Shown here in pieces: positions 24,050-34,835 of a stretch of 64,000 nt of DNA. Source of the DNA: Saururus chinensis (Eukaryota; Streptophyta; Magnoliopsida; Piperales; Saururaceae); NCBI GenBank assembly GCA_035235625.1, contig CP141149.1, positions 20,029,893 to 20,093,892 of the forward strand. Direction: 5' to 3'. The stretch's first letter is position 1, and each line of letters opens with the position of its first letter. Both the position numbers and the translations under genes were made by a program. Under the pieces are notes generated by a model. That model searched no databases and was not told where the DNA came from. It saw nothing but the letters and a program-made list of their open reading frames with translations.

Positions 24050-24671
24050 TACAGGTCGTGCCAAGCCTTAGTTATTGGAGGTGTAGGCCGGCTCATCCCA
24101 CAAACGGGCCCTATTTTGCTCCTGGGCCTACGAGGTACCATTTCTCTCGCGTTCTAACATGGAAATGAGAAATTCCTATATAAAAGCACATTACAAGGGG
24201 GTTTCAAATACTTAATATAATTAAAGTGAAATTAATGATGGTTAAATAACTTTAATTTAGTCATTAAGAGGGGGTTACAAAGATTCATCGAGTCATTAAA
24301 GACATAATTAGAAATAAAAAAAATTAAAGTATTATAATTCCCGTTTGTCAGATCAAAATCGTGGAGGGCTTAAAGTTAAGGACGGGCAAATGTCCAAAAA
24401 ACGTGTACCGGGTCCGAGAATCGTCAGCCAACGCGCCCGTTCCTTTGTTCGAGTCTCCTCTTTCGCGTGTCTACGAGTCTTTAGTGACGAAACAGAAGAA
24501 ACCAGTGGGCGCCGCTGTCCCTCCGCCTGAAAATTCAGGCTCAGAAGTCATCAGCCGCGTTATTAGCTCACAGATAATCAACAACCCATTTAAGAACACA
24601 GTAGGTGCGACAAGACCCAGCCGGCCCCGTCTTCTCTCTCGCCGTCTCTGGTTCCATCGGACGCAAAGAAG
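24050..24671 (+). promoter_or_regulatory. Upstream region of the prolyl 4-hydroxylase gene
   Basis: This is the only unique DNA between the LTR end and the P4H start codon. A TATA-like 'ctatataaaagc' lies at 24177-24188, about 490 bases before the ATG. That would imply a long leader, and the GC-rich stretch 24480-24670 looks like one. No other element is recognised. The assignment is by position only. Confidence 0.35.
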
Positions 24672-27150
24672 ATGAGCATTATTCTCCTTCTTCTGTTGTG
24701 CCTTGTGGGTCGGGCTTCCTCCTTCCAGGTCCGATCATGGCTTCTAGAGAATAAGTAAGTTGATTTCCTTTCTGCCAATCACATTGCTTTGCAAGCTTTC
24801 GATTTCCACTTCCCATGTTGTTGCTGGCGCTGTCGGGTCCTGATTCGTTTTGTGGGTGCTTCTTCTTCTTGAAGGCATGCGTCGTCGGTGCTGCGGATGA
24901 GGGAAGGAGGGGGGACAGTTGACCCGACGCGGGTGACGCAGCTGGCATGGCACCCCAGGGCGTTCCTGTACGAGGGCTTCCTCTCCGACGAGGAATGCGA
25001 TCACCTCATTACCCTGGTGAGCGGCATTCTCCTCTTTGTTGTTGCTACTGTTTGCACTACAACTACTTGCCTTGTGGATTGTTGGCCCAGATCAATTGAT
25101 TCTTCAATTTGATTACTTTTCTGCGGGATTTTGTCTATTCTTCCATTTGGGTAGGCGAAAGACAAGCTGGAGAAGTCGATGGTGGCGGACAACGATTCGG
25201 GCAAGAGCGTAATGAGCGAGGTGCGAACCAGCTCCGGCATGTTTCTCAACAAAGGCCAGGTAGGTCCACCCCAATAGCATCTTCCGTCTGTCAATCTAAT
25301 TTTCATGTCATTAGTTTCGACCCCTTGTTATTTTGTGAGACAAATTAAAGGATTGCTCCATTTCTGCTGCGCTAGTGTGTGTAATTCTGTTAGCAAGTAA
25401 CTTTCTCTGGGGCAAATTGCACAATTCCTTTGAAATCTGAGCTCACTTTTTTTGTCGGTCGATGATTTTCAAATAAAATTTTGCTCGCATCTTTCTAAGT
25501 GTGCTAACTCTCCCGAATAAATCTGAGTTTTACGCATGTTGAATTAGTTGTACAGAATGACAACGATTGATTTGCGGCAAGCTATTAAATATGTTTAGGC
25601 CATTTGTCGTGTAATTATTAAACAATCATCTAAAACTTGTTTACAAGATGCACATTCGCTAAGTTCTCAGACTGGCGCATCGCTGATGTAATAGCCTCCA
25701 CTTTCCGGACATTTAGAACAAGCTGAAAGTGGTACTTTAGCCCAAATTATAGACTTTGCTGGGAGATACTAAATACTAAAATTTTGAAAGGCATTCTACG
25801 TTTTATTGTTGAGGCTGAATGATGATCATGGTAGGTGGTTATTAAGTGCCTGGAGCATTTTATTTTGTAACTTTCTTCTTTCCTTCTTATTGTGGTGGCT
25901 TTCTTGTTAAAAAAGTGATTTGTTGGAGGAGATGTTCGAAATGTCAGCCTGTATCACCTCAATATTTCAAATTCAACTTATATGATGTCTGTCGGTAAGA
26001 CTAGAAGGCATTTTCTTTACAGAACTCGCTTTGAGAATTGACATTTCTCTAGCAATCCTTCACCATTATCGATAGAACCTTTCTGCTGGGATCATAGTTA
26101 TGAGATGCAAGCTGTGTTTCATACATGCTCAAATTTGTCCTCTTGCATTTCCAAGATGTGTGTATCTATTTGTTAATCTTTAACAGATATCTTCGAGTGA
26201 AGATTATGCCCCGTCTTATTTTCCTTTTTGTTTGATAATCTTGGTGTTAACCATTTTAGAGGCGGGACAATTTGTCTTCCCTTGCTGATGAACTCTTCTA
26301 TATACCCATGCATTTTCTGAGGAAGAGTTATTCAGCATACATGATTGCAATAAAGCTGTGTAAGCTATATTATTGAAGAAAGCCATTATCTGTATGGCTT
26401 TCTTTTATTTGCTCTCCATCAGAGAGTTCTTATTCAATAAAACAATTCTTTTTATACTTGGTGTTTACAAACAGAAGTATTTAATGTGGATATTATTTGT
26501 GAATTGGCTTACCCTTTCAAGTTTCAAATAAACTGGCAAAAGTTTTCCTGGTGCTAGATGATCAATGGGTGGACATGCGGTTCACCTTTAGTTGACAAAT
26601 TATATGTTATATTTTTATTCTTAATGATGTTGCATTCATTATCATCAAATGACATTTATAAATAATCTGGATCACTTTGAGGTGAAATTGGGTAAGCATG
26701 TCACCAGTTTACCCCCATTAAACACATCTTGGCAGTGGCTTTCTTTCAGAAAGCCATTTCTTTCATAGTTAATTCATTATATGTTACATTTTTATTCTTA
26801 ATAATGCTGCATTCATTATCATCAAATGGCATTTAAAACTAATCTGGATCACTTTGAGGTAAAATTGGGTAGGCATGTCACCATTTTACCCCCCATTAAA
26901 CACATCTTGGCAGTGGCGTTCTTTCAGAAAGCCATTTCTTTCGTAGTTAACAAATTATATGTTATATTTTTATTCGTAATGATGCTGCATTCATTATCAT
27001 CAAATGGCATTTATAAATAATCTGGATCACTTTGAGGCAGTGTTTTAAAACCCGGTCCGGCCCGGCCGGCCGGACCGGGTTCAACCGGACCCGGATGATT
27101 TTCCGGGCCGGTTCAATGTTTCTTCCGGGTTGGAAAAGTGAAAAACTTTT

Positions 27151-27222
27151 CACGCGACAGCGGGATTCGAACTCCCGAAATTTAGATAGCTTTCAACGCC
27201 TTACCAACTAGGCTACATTAAT
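27151..27222 (-). ncRNA. tRNA-like Pol III module 1 (degenerate)
   Basis: On the minus strand, 'tagcctagttgg' fits box A and 'agttcgaatcc' fits box B, 33 bases apart. The T arm CGGGA-GTTCGAA-TCCCG pairs perfectly. The acceptor stem and anticodon arm do not form convincingly, so a working tRNA is unlikely. Confidence 0.5.
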
Positions 27223-27299
27223 TTTGTCATTCACGTGTCTATAATTATTTTATTTAACTATTTATAATATAACGCACCAGAAAAATATCAAAAATCATT

Positions 27300-27372
27300 G
27301 TTAATGCGGGATTCGAACGCAGGACGTAAACTAAATACCTCCGGCGCTTTATCCGCTGAGCCACATGCACAC
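27300..27372 (-). ncRNA. tRNA-like Pol III module 2 (degenerate)
   Basis: On the minus strand, 'ggctcagcggat' fits box A and 'gttcgaatccc' fits box B, again with tRNA spacing. The T stem has mismatches. It differs from module 1 in the arms, so it is an older copy or a different tRNA ancestor. Confidence 0.45.
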
Positions 27373-27725
27373 ATTTTTACATAATATTATTATTAATCTA
27401 ATATATAATAAAACGGGTCAACCCGGGTTTACCCCCAGTTGAACCGAGTCAACCCGGCCTGGCGACCAATCCGGGTCAGCCTCCGGGCCGGTTTTTAAAA
27501 CACTGCTTTGAGGTAAAATTGGGTAAGCAAGTCACCAGTTTACCCCCTTGGGAGTGGTGTTCTTTTGTAAAATCAAGCAAAAAAGTTCTTTTTAGTCTGT
27601 TTCAACCAATTTTGAAAATTTCACTTTTGCTTATCTGGCAGAACGTCTCATTTCATGTAATTGTTTACTGTGCTATTTCTTTTCCCTTCCGATAAGTGGT
27701 TGAAAGCCATTTCTTTCATAAATAA

Positions 27726-27952
27726 CTACTCTGTCTGGCACAATTTAAGTGGCTGGATATTATAAAAAGCGTCTCAGAAGCTATATTCCATTCTCTTAAC
27801 TTGTCCCGGATTAATGGCTCCATTTGGCTCAATTTAAGTGGCTGGATACTTTAAAAAATGTTTGAGAAGCTATATTCCATTCTCTTAGCTGTGGGTCCCA
27901 ACATTCAGTAAAAAACGCTATTTTTATAAATGGAGCTGGGATGGAGGGAGTA
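27726..27952. mobile_element. Stowaway-like MITE with internal duplication
   Basis: It runs from 'tactctgtctggcaca' to 'ggatggagggagta', both TA-flanked. The phrase 'caatttaagtggctggata' with 'agctatattccattctctta' occurs twice, 106 bases apart. One half-element therefore appears to have been duplicated or to have received a second insertion. It lies in P4H intron 3. Confidence 0.7.
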
Positions 27953-28517
27953 TTATTTATAAATGAGGGCTGCAACTTTCTTCTGTCCCTTTCATCTGGG
28001 CACACTATAAAATAGTCACTTGTTCTTTGAGTACATGCATCAAAAGAATACAGCTAACATGTATTTCTTGTTGGACCTGTAGGATGAAATTGTTCGAAGG
28101 ATTGAACAGCGGATTGCAGCTTGGACATTCCTACCCATAGGTATGATGCACTGGCATTTTCATTTTAACTTTACTAATTTGCCATCAGCTACTAAAGACC
28201 TGTGATTGGTGAGCAGAGAATGGCGAATCCATCCAAATCCTACACTATGAACATGGTCAAAAGTATGAACCTCATTTTGATTATTTTCATGATAAAGCCA
28301 ATCAAGCACTTGGTGGGCATCGAGTTGCAACTGTACTCGTGTATTTGTCAAACGTTGAGAAGGGTGGAGAAACTGTCTTCCCCAATTACGAGGTAAATGT
28401 CATTACAAAAGGAAGTTGTACTATAATATATTAATGAAGGATTATGTTAGCTTACTTATTGCTTTCGTGCAGGCTGGTGAGGCTCAGCCAAAGGATGAAT
28501 CCTCGTCAGATTGTGCT

Positions 28518-30293
28518 CTCTCTCTTCCCTCCCCTCTCTCTCCTCCCTCTCTCCCCTTCCCCTCTCTATTTCATTTATTTTTTTATTTAAAAAATAGGTA
28601 GTAATGATACATGTTCAGATGCGTCGTTATTATTAAGGGTAGTAGCGACGCAAATGAACATGTGTCGCTACTACGCATCGCTACTACTGTTAGGTAGTAG
28701 CGATGCATATGAACATGCATCGCTACTACCTATTTTTTAAAAAAAATTTATTTTTTAAAAAATAATTTTTAATTAATATTTTTTCTCCCTCCCACTCTAT
28801 CTCTCTCTCCTCCCTCTCTCTCCTCTTCTCTTTCTCTCTCTCCTATCTCTCTCTCTCATCACTCTCTCCTCCCTCTTTGTCTATCCTCTCTCTCTCCTCC
28901 CTCTCTCTCTCCCCTCTCCACTCTCTCCCTATCTCCTATCTCTCTCCGTCCCTCTCTCTCCTCCCTCTCTCTCTCTCTCCCTTTTCTCTCCTCTCTCTCC
29001 CCTCACTCTTCCCCCTCTCTCTCTCCTCCCTCTCTCTCCCCCTCCCTCTCTCTCCTCCATCTCTTTCTCCCCTTCCCCTCTCTCTTTCATTTAATTTTTT
29101 ATTAAAAAATAGGTAGTAGCGATGCATAGTTCTATGCGTCGCTACTACCTATTTTTTAAAAAAAATTACTTTTAAAAAAAAATTTTAATTAATGTTTTTT
29201 CTCCCTCTTACTCTATCTCTCTTCTCCCTCTCTCCACCTTCTTCTCTCTCTCTCTACCCTCTCTCCTCCCTCTCTCCTCTCTCTCTCCTATCTATCTCTC
29301 TCTCTCCCTCCCTCTCCTCCCTCCCTCCCTCTCTCTCATCTCTCTCTCCTCCCTCTCTGTCTCTCCTCTCTCTCCCTATCTCTCTCCCTATCTCTCTCTC
29401 TCCTCTCTCTCTCCTCTCTTTCTCTCTCTCTCCTCCCTCTCCCTCTCATCTGTCTCTCCTCTCCCTCTGTCTCTCCTCCCTCTATCTCTCTCCTCTCTCT
29501 CTTCAATCCCTCTCTCTCCTCATATTCTCTCTTACTCTCACTCTCTCTCTCTCAATGCACTCTCTTCACTCTCTATTTTATTATAAATTATATTTTAATA
29601 TTAATAATAAAATTTAACAAATAAAATATATTATATATAAATAGTGAATTATTAACACTAGTTTTTACTAAAAATTTAATATTTATTTATTGTATATACA
29701 AATAGTAAATATTGATTAAAATATATATTTAAAAACTTTATTATAATTTTTTAATATTTATTTAGTAAATAAAATAAATTAATAAAGCTATTACTGACGC
29801 TTGTTAACAAACGTCACTATTAGAAATAGTATTTGTGACGCTTATTAACAAGTGTCGCTACTAATGTAAAATTTGTATTTTTTTAATTTTTAATTCAATA
29901 CTATTAGGGACGTTTTTGTAAGCGTCATTAATAGTAACACTATCAACAACGACTGTATATAAGCGTCGCTATTGAGAAAGCTATTAGTGACGCTTAGGAA
30001 AAGTGTCGCTAATAGTTATATATTTTTTTTATTTAAAATATATCTTTTAGCGATGGTTATGTGAAGCGTCGCAAATATAGGAACTATTAACGACGCTTAT
30101 AATAAAGTGTCGCTAATAGGATTAGTATTAGCGATGTTTTAAGATAAGTGTCGCTAATATATAACTATTAGTGACATATATGAAAATTACGTCACTAATA
30201 GTTCATTTTTTTGTGACACTTTTTATACGTCACAAATGCTTGTTTTTAGCAACGTTTAGCTAAGCGTCGCTAATACTCCATTTTGTTGTAGTG
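28518..30293. mobile_element. CACTA element, non-autonomous or end fragment
   Basis: The right end, read on the minus strand, is CACTACAACAAAATGGAG, a standard CACTA terminus. Subterminal units of the form 'agcgtcgctaatag' recur in both directions from 29780 to 30280. 28600-28740 and 29105-29155 hold hairpins of 'ggtagtagcgatgcat' type. Between them lie long CT-rich tracts (28517-28580, 28790-29095, 29200-29575), apparently a duplicated unit of CT tract plus hairpin. No transposase is seen. The left terminus is not recognisable, so the junction with P4H exon 6 may be a secondary deletion or microsatellite growth. Confidence 0.65.
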
Positions 30294-30392
30294 TATGCTT
30301 TGTCTCCCTCCTTCTCTACCCTCTCACTCCTCCTTTTTTGATCTCCTTTTCTTTTGACTTTCGCCCAATACGTATGTCTATCATCTCCCTCA

Positions 30393-30721
30393 TATAGGGA
30401 TGCCACTCGAGTCAAGTATGTGGTAAAACCCGACTTGACCCTAATAAAAACCTGAATAGTTATTCGGGTTAGATTCGGGATTACCATTTCTTAAATAGTA
30501 TTGGGTTCAAGTTTGGCAAAACCTAACCCGAATAATGTTATAAGTATAATTTTTTTATATTTTTTTGTATTTTGATAAAACCCCACCTCACTCGACCCTA
30601 ATGGGTCGGGTTTGGGTTTCCAAATTCAACCCGAATAGTTATTTGGGTCAATTTCAAGATTACCATTTCGTAAATGGTATCAGGTTCGGGTTTGGCAAAA
30701 CCCGACCTAGTGGCGTCCCTA
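30393..30721. mobile_element. hAT-type MITE
   Basis: The ends 'tagggatgccact' and 'agtggcgtcccta' are inverted, with an exact 8-bp duplication CTCCCTCA (30385-30392 and 30722-30729). Inside are runs of the kind 'cgggtttggcaaaaccc', common in this class. It is 329 bp with no coding capacity. Confidence 0.85.
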
Positions 30722-31141
30722 CTCCCTCACTTGATCTAGCAACTCTTCTGCCTTACCCCTTTTCTCCGATTCTCCACTTTCATTTCTGCCTTATCTCCCT
30801 CTTTTGCCCTTTTGCACTCCTTTAACTTAGTGTCAATGTCTAGTTTATGTACTCGGGTTAGACTTTGTTTAATTTATGATATAGTGTTGATGATTGTTTA
30901 TGCTTTCTTATTTAATATTTGTATATTTGATCAAAAAGTGGCTTGTACCTCGAAATATCTTGAAAAATATTTTTATAAAAATTTATTTATATTAATGTAT
31001 TTTTAAAAATAGATTCAAAAAATCTTGGGGTGTAATAAATGGCAACCAAATGGATTTTACCAAAATACATCTAAACTGCACACCAATTTGATGACAATAT
31101 AGGAAGTTTAGCAAAATTCTATTGTCACCCTTAATGTTTTA

Positions 31142-31344
31142 TACTTTCTCTGTCCTATATTAATAGCTATATTTAGAAAAAATAATTTTTATTAAATAGT
31201 TAAAATCACATCAAAAATTAGAAAAAATAAGCGTATGATACTATTTTTTATGTACCCAACCACTTAAATTTAATAAAATAAAGTTATTAATATGAAACAA
31301 ATTTGTTTGCTAAATAGAACTATTAATTTAAGACGGTGAATGTA
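31142..31344. mobile_element. Stowaway-like MITE
   Basis: It runs from 'tactttctctgtccta' to 'agacggtgaatgta' with the usual mirrored 'attaatagctatatttag' and 'aaatagaactattaattt'. It is a more diverged member of the family at 16616 and 57449. The flanking DNA 30730-31140 shows no gene. Confidence 0.7.
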
Positions 31345-31503
31345 TAGAACTATATGAACTAACAAATATGTTAGAGAAGATGGGTAAAAGAGAAAATGAA
31401 ATGTAAAATATATAGTTTTAAATAAAAAAAATGAAAGTTTTTCGCTATTGGCAAGATGGATAACAAAGGGGAGAAAAAAAGGCTTTTGTTTTTGCATTTG
31501 TAC

Positions 31504-33314
31504 TGTAACTCCCAAACTCACCTCTACGACAGGAAAACTGAAGATGGCCTTTTTTGAACAATCTAGGCATAAGCTTACATGAGTACCCCTACACTTTCGA
31601 TGCAAATTACAAGTTACCCACTTTAATATGACTAACCTTTAACAAAATATGAAGGAGTTGTAATTGAACTTAGAACCACAATCAATGAATAATATACACC
31701 ACATTTTGGTAGCAAACACAATACCACCACACCCTTTCCTTTTTCCTACTCTTCACTTCCATACGCAATGATTAAAACCCTTCTTTTTCTCCATAATACA
31801 TGTCACTACAATGCCATTATTAAAAGGTGACGCTATGAAAATCCCATAAGTGACAATTAGGCCCTTTCATAGCTATTAAATTAAAAGGGATCAGAGGATC
31901 TATTGTCTCCAATTGCAACTTATAAAATGAGTCCCACGGCTATTGATTATATGCATGAAAGAAAAAAATAAAAATGTTTCTAATCACTAGATTGGACCCT
32001 CATTCTTTTGAATATATTCACAGTACTAAAATCCATGTATTCATGATAGGTTATCATTTAATCATACAATTATCATGCACCACTTTTATATAAAGAAAGA
32101 AGAGAATTTAGAATTTTTTTCATCATATTGACTATTACCCAATTGTTTAGTGATGCTATTAGGTTAATTTACAAACTTCCCATCACCCTCTTTAATAATG
32201 CATGAATAAAAAATTTATTTATATATGAGTAGAATCATCAAGTATGTGCATATAAGATAAAAAATATGACCGTTCATGAATTTTCTACCAGCTCTATGGA
32301 TATTATAATGATTATTTTCAAATATGAGGATTCTAGTTATTAAATTATAGAAAATTATACAAAGCTAAAAAATCATATCTTTTTACAATATTCTACAACG
32401 TGATAAAATTGCTATGAAAATTATGCCTCCAAAAGTAAATCATGAGGGGTAGAACTACAAGTTCAGTCCAAGGGACAATTTGATCATCTAACCTTTCTAG
32501 CTAACAGAATGAAAATTGTGAAACAATTACGGAAGATCAAAATAAGTGCAAAATCGCAATCAAAATTTCACAATATTTTGACATACAGAATTAGTTATGC
32601 ATTTCACAAGTTGAGCTAGAAATAATCAGAGAATTAAATAATTTTAAAGAAATCACAAGAATTACATAACCAACCACAAATTGAAGCATTAATCCAAAGA
32701 ATCCTAATGTCATCAATGAATGCTCACAACATCACAAATCACATGTAAGCCCTCTTATCACCGATTTTCGGTTCGAACACAACGTATGCATACTATCTTT
32801 ATAATTTTTTGTTCTAACATGACATATGCATACTCGCTTCCTTTGTAACAAAAAAAACTAAAATAATTAGTTAACAAAACATAACATTAAAATGATGAAG
32901 AAAATTGAAATGCATGACAGAAGAAAAATATGAAAGAGAGAAATTCTTTAGAGAGAGAGACATGAAGAGATAGAACGGGAGTGAGATAGAGTGACCGGAA
33001 ACGCTCTCGAGTTTTTCTCGAACCTTCTGGACATCTCATATAGAAATCGAACTGATCACGGATCTTTTCATGATCCACTTTTTATCTTTTTTTCCTATTT
33101 ATGCCCTCATCATGTGTTAACCTCATGTTTATCCTAAATTTGTGCCGAAAGTGCTTGTCGAGGCCCGCGGCCTACGACTAAACCTCACACCCAATTTTAC
33201 GAGTATAATACTTAAATCAAATATGTAAATATAAATATACCAAAGCATCACATTTTTCCACCAAAAATGATCAAAAAAATCACAAAAAATTGTAAAAAAA
33301 TCAGGGACATTACA
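31504..33314 (-). mobile_element. Gypsy-like solo LTR, minus strand
   Basis: On the minus strand it begins TGTAATGTCCCTGATTTTT and ends 'gtttgggagttaca'. A TATA-like 'ggcataaatagg' lies about 215 bases in, with a CT-rich leader after it. Its first 200 bases resemble the partial LTR at 1-926. The flanks 'tgtac' and 'ggtaa' do not match, so a clean target duplication is lacking. It is a fossil of about 1.8 kb with no coding region. Confidence 0.55.
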
Positions 33315-33617
33315 GGTAAGGTCTTGGGCAAGTAGAAAAGAAATAAGAATTTTGTTTGTTTATTTGGGGGACATAGGTGTTTACTAGTAGGGGTAAATAG
33401 GGCACCAACCTGGCATGCTTGCCATGAATATGGTAGGTGCAGATAGGGGATAAACATAGCATGCCTACCGCAAATCAAAACGTAGTATATGATTGTGATT
33501 TGTAACATGTTATCTGTTTGGCCGAGTCAACAGATAGGGGTATCAGCGCATCACTTTATGATTGGTGTAAGGCACCATGTAAGCATGCCTTATAGGTACC
33601 CTATCTGGACTTAATTG

Positions 33618-34280
33618 TAGGGGTGCCCATGGACCATTGTCCGAATGTCAGTCTAGACAGACACGAACCAAGGTTTTTGTCTGCCCTAATGAGCTATTGA
33701 CACGAACATACTCTTATCCGTGTCCACAGATTGTCTGGGTCTGCCATCCTTACACAATACTCTCATAAATATTAGTGTATTATTAAATACTAGAAGAAAA
33801 TTATAAAATTTAGTACCTATGTAGCATGTTAGGACAGTTCTAACATGCTACATAGGTACTTGACAACTTAGAAATATGAATCTGGTACTTATGTAGTGTG
33901 TTAAGATAGTCCTAACATGCTACATATGCATTGGACAGTTTAAAAATATAGATTCAAACCTATATAGTATGTTTTGACAATCTTAACTTGTTACATAGGT
34001 ACTGGGCAGCTTAAAAACATTACTCTAGTACTTATGTAGCATGTTATGATAATTTTAATAAGCTACATAGCTACTAGATAATTTAAATTGAGATAAATTT
34101 TAGGTATTGAAATATTTGTTTATGTTTGTTTGTGTCTGTTTATGCCATAGCGGATAGACTTGGAAAAAATATGATATAGACTAACGCGGACACAGACCGA
34201 CATGAAAAATGGGTATGCAAATAACAAACAGACAAAAATAACCCTATATCCAAGTCCATTTCTGTCTATGGGCATCCCTA
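33618..34280. mobile_element. hAT-type MITE with palindromic repeats
   Basis: The ends 'taggggtgcccatgg' and 'ctatgggcatcccta' are inverted. The flanks CTTAATTG and CTTAATAT share six of eight bases. The interior holds a run of palindromic units (see 33811-34085). The bases just outside, 33315-33617, are unassigned. Confidence 0.75.
33811..34085. repeat. Four tandem units, each a palindrome, of about 72 bp
   Basis: Each unit holds an inverted pair such as 'acctatgtagcatgtta' and 'taacatgctacataggt' around a short loop with 'gacag' or 'gatag'. The first unit is nearly perfect and the later ones are decayed. The units make up the core of the MITE at 33618-34280. Confidence 0.8.
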
Positions 34281-34835
34281 CTTAATATTTTCTCGTTCAC
34301 TCAGGTACATATAACCACATGAACATGGCAATTAAGACCCTACTTTTTTCTTATGTCCTCATTTGTTATTTACTAGAATATATTTTATTAAAATATCTCA
34401 CTTATCCCCCTTTTTTCTATCTCTTTTATCTATTTCTCTCTCTCTTTCTTCTCCAGCTCCGGTTGATGCAGCTACAGCCACCGATAGCCAAAGCCCGGTC
34501 AACAGAGCTCGCTAGCTATAGCCAGATCTAGCCATAGTTGGCCTATGCATGAGGCCAGCGCCACGCGGCTCTATCGCTGACGTGTGTGTGTGGCCAAAGT
34601 GCCGTTGTGGCCAGATTTAGTCACGGCGGGCCAGTACATGGCTAGCTCGTCTTGTACATGTGGCCAATGCGCCACTCTGGCTAGATTTGGTCGTGGATGG
34701 CCTCTGCCCTCGTAGCCAAAGCTATTATTAGAGGAGAAGGGGGTGGGGTTATTAGATAAAGTGAGGAAAGTAGAGTAAAGTGAGGGGGATATTCGGGGGA
34801 ATTAAGTAAAAAATATATATTTTTTACTCTATAGG
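34281..34835. other. Unassigned stretch with GC-rich block
   Basis: 34300-34440 is AT-rich, then pyrimidine-rich. 34455-34720 is GC-rich with a degenerate repeat of about 100 bp around 'gtggccaaagtgcc' and 'gtggccaatgcgcc', and many 'tagccag' words. No protein is recognised in any frame. Confidence 0.4.

Larger units (their letters stand above)
27038..27505. mobile_element. hAT-type MITE carrying two tRNA-like modules
   Basis: The ends CAGTGTTTTAAAA and TTTTAAAACACTG are inverted. They are flanked by an exact 8-bp duplication CTTTGAGG (27030-27037 and 27506-27513), as in hAT elements. The outer arms are GC-rich ('cccggtccggcccgg'). The interior has two minus-strand stretches with Pol III box A and box B spacing. 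It inserted into the third unit of the 177-bp intron repeat. Without a transposase it depends on a hAT enzyme elsewhere. Confidence 0.85.
26601..27570. repeat. 177-bp tandem repeat in P4H intron 3
   Basis: Three direct copies start near 26601, 26778 and 26955 and share 'tcattatcatcaaatg', 'aatctggatcactttgagg' and 'ccattaaacacatcttgg'. The third is split at CTTTGAGG by the hAT-type MITE at 27038-27505. Copies 2 and 3 are closest. The repeat accounts for part of the unusual 2.8 kb length of this intron. Confidence 0.85.
24672..28517 (+). pseudogene. Prolyl 4-hydroxylase, truncated in exon 6
   Basis: Plant P4Hs are ER/Golgi type II membrane enzymes that hydroxylate proline in extensins and arabinogalactan proteins, using Fe(II), 2-oxoglutarate and O2. 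Exons by reading splice sites: 24672-24754, 24875-25016, 25155-25259, 28083-28140, 28217-28392 and 28473-28517. The protein starts MSIILLLLLCLVGRASS (signal anchor) and continues LAWHPRAFLYEGFLSDEECD, MVADNDSGKSVMSEVRTSSG and IQILHYEHGQKYEPHFDYFH. The last exon reads AGEAQPKDESSSDCA. The HxD iron motif is intact (His149, Asp151). After about 203 residues the frame enters CT-repeat DNA. The family length is near 290-310, so the distal iron His and the 2-oxoglutarate-binding Lys are missing. All visible exons are open with good GT-AG borders, so the loss looks recent. The remaining exons were not found in the window. Confidence 0.8.

Noticed and set aside
25052-25068. CACTACAACTACTTGC in P4H intron 2 as a possible left CACTA end
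   Set aside because: It resembles a CACTA end only in the first nine bases, has no subterminal repeats, and lies in an intron with normal exons after it.
27151-27372. Two functional tRNA genes on the minus strand
   Set aside because: Box A and box B fit, but acceptor stems and anticodon arms do not pair. They are tRNA-like relics inside a MITE.
28877-29617. Ser/Leu/Pro-rich open frames
   Set aside because: Translations of CT-rich microsatellite in the CACTA element.
31504-33314. Complete LTR element here
   Set aside because: Only one LTR-like unit is visible, with no second LTR or coding part, and the flanks do not form a matching 5-bp duplication. It is listed as a solo LTR with moderate confidence.
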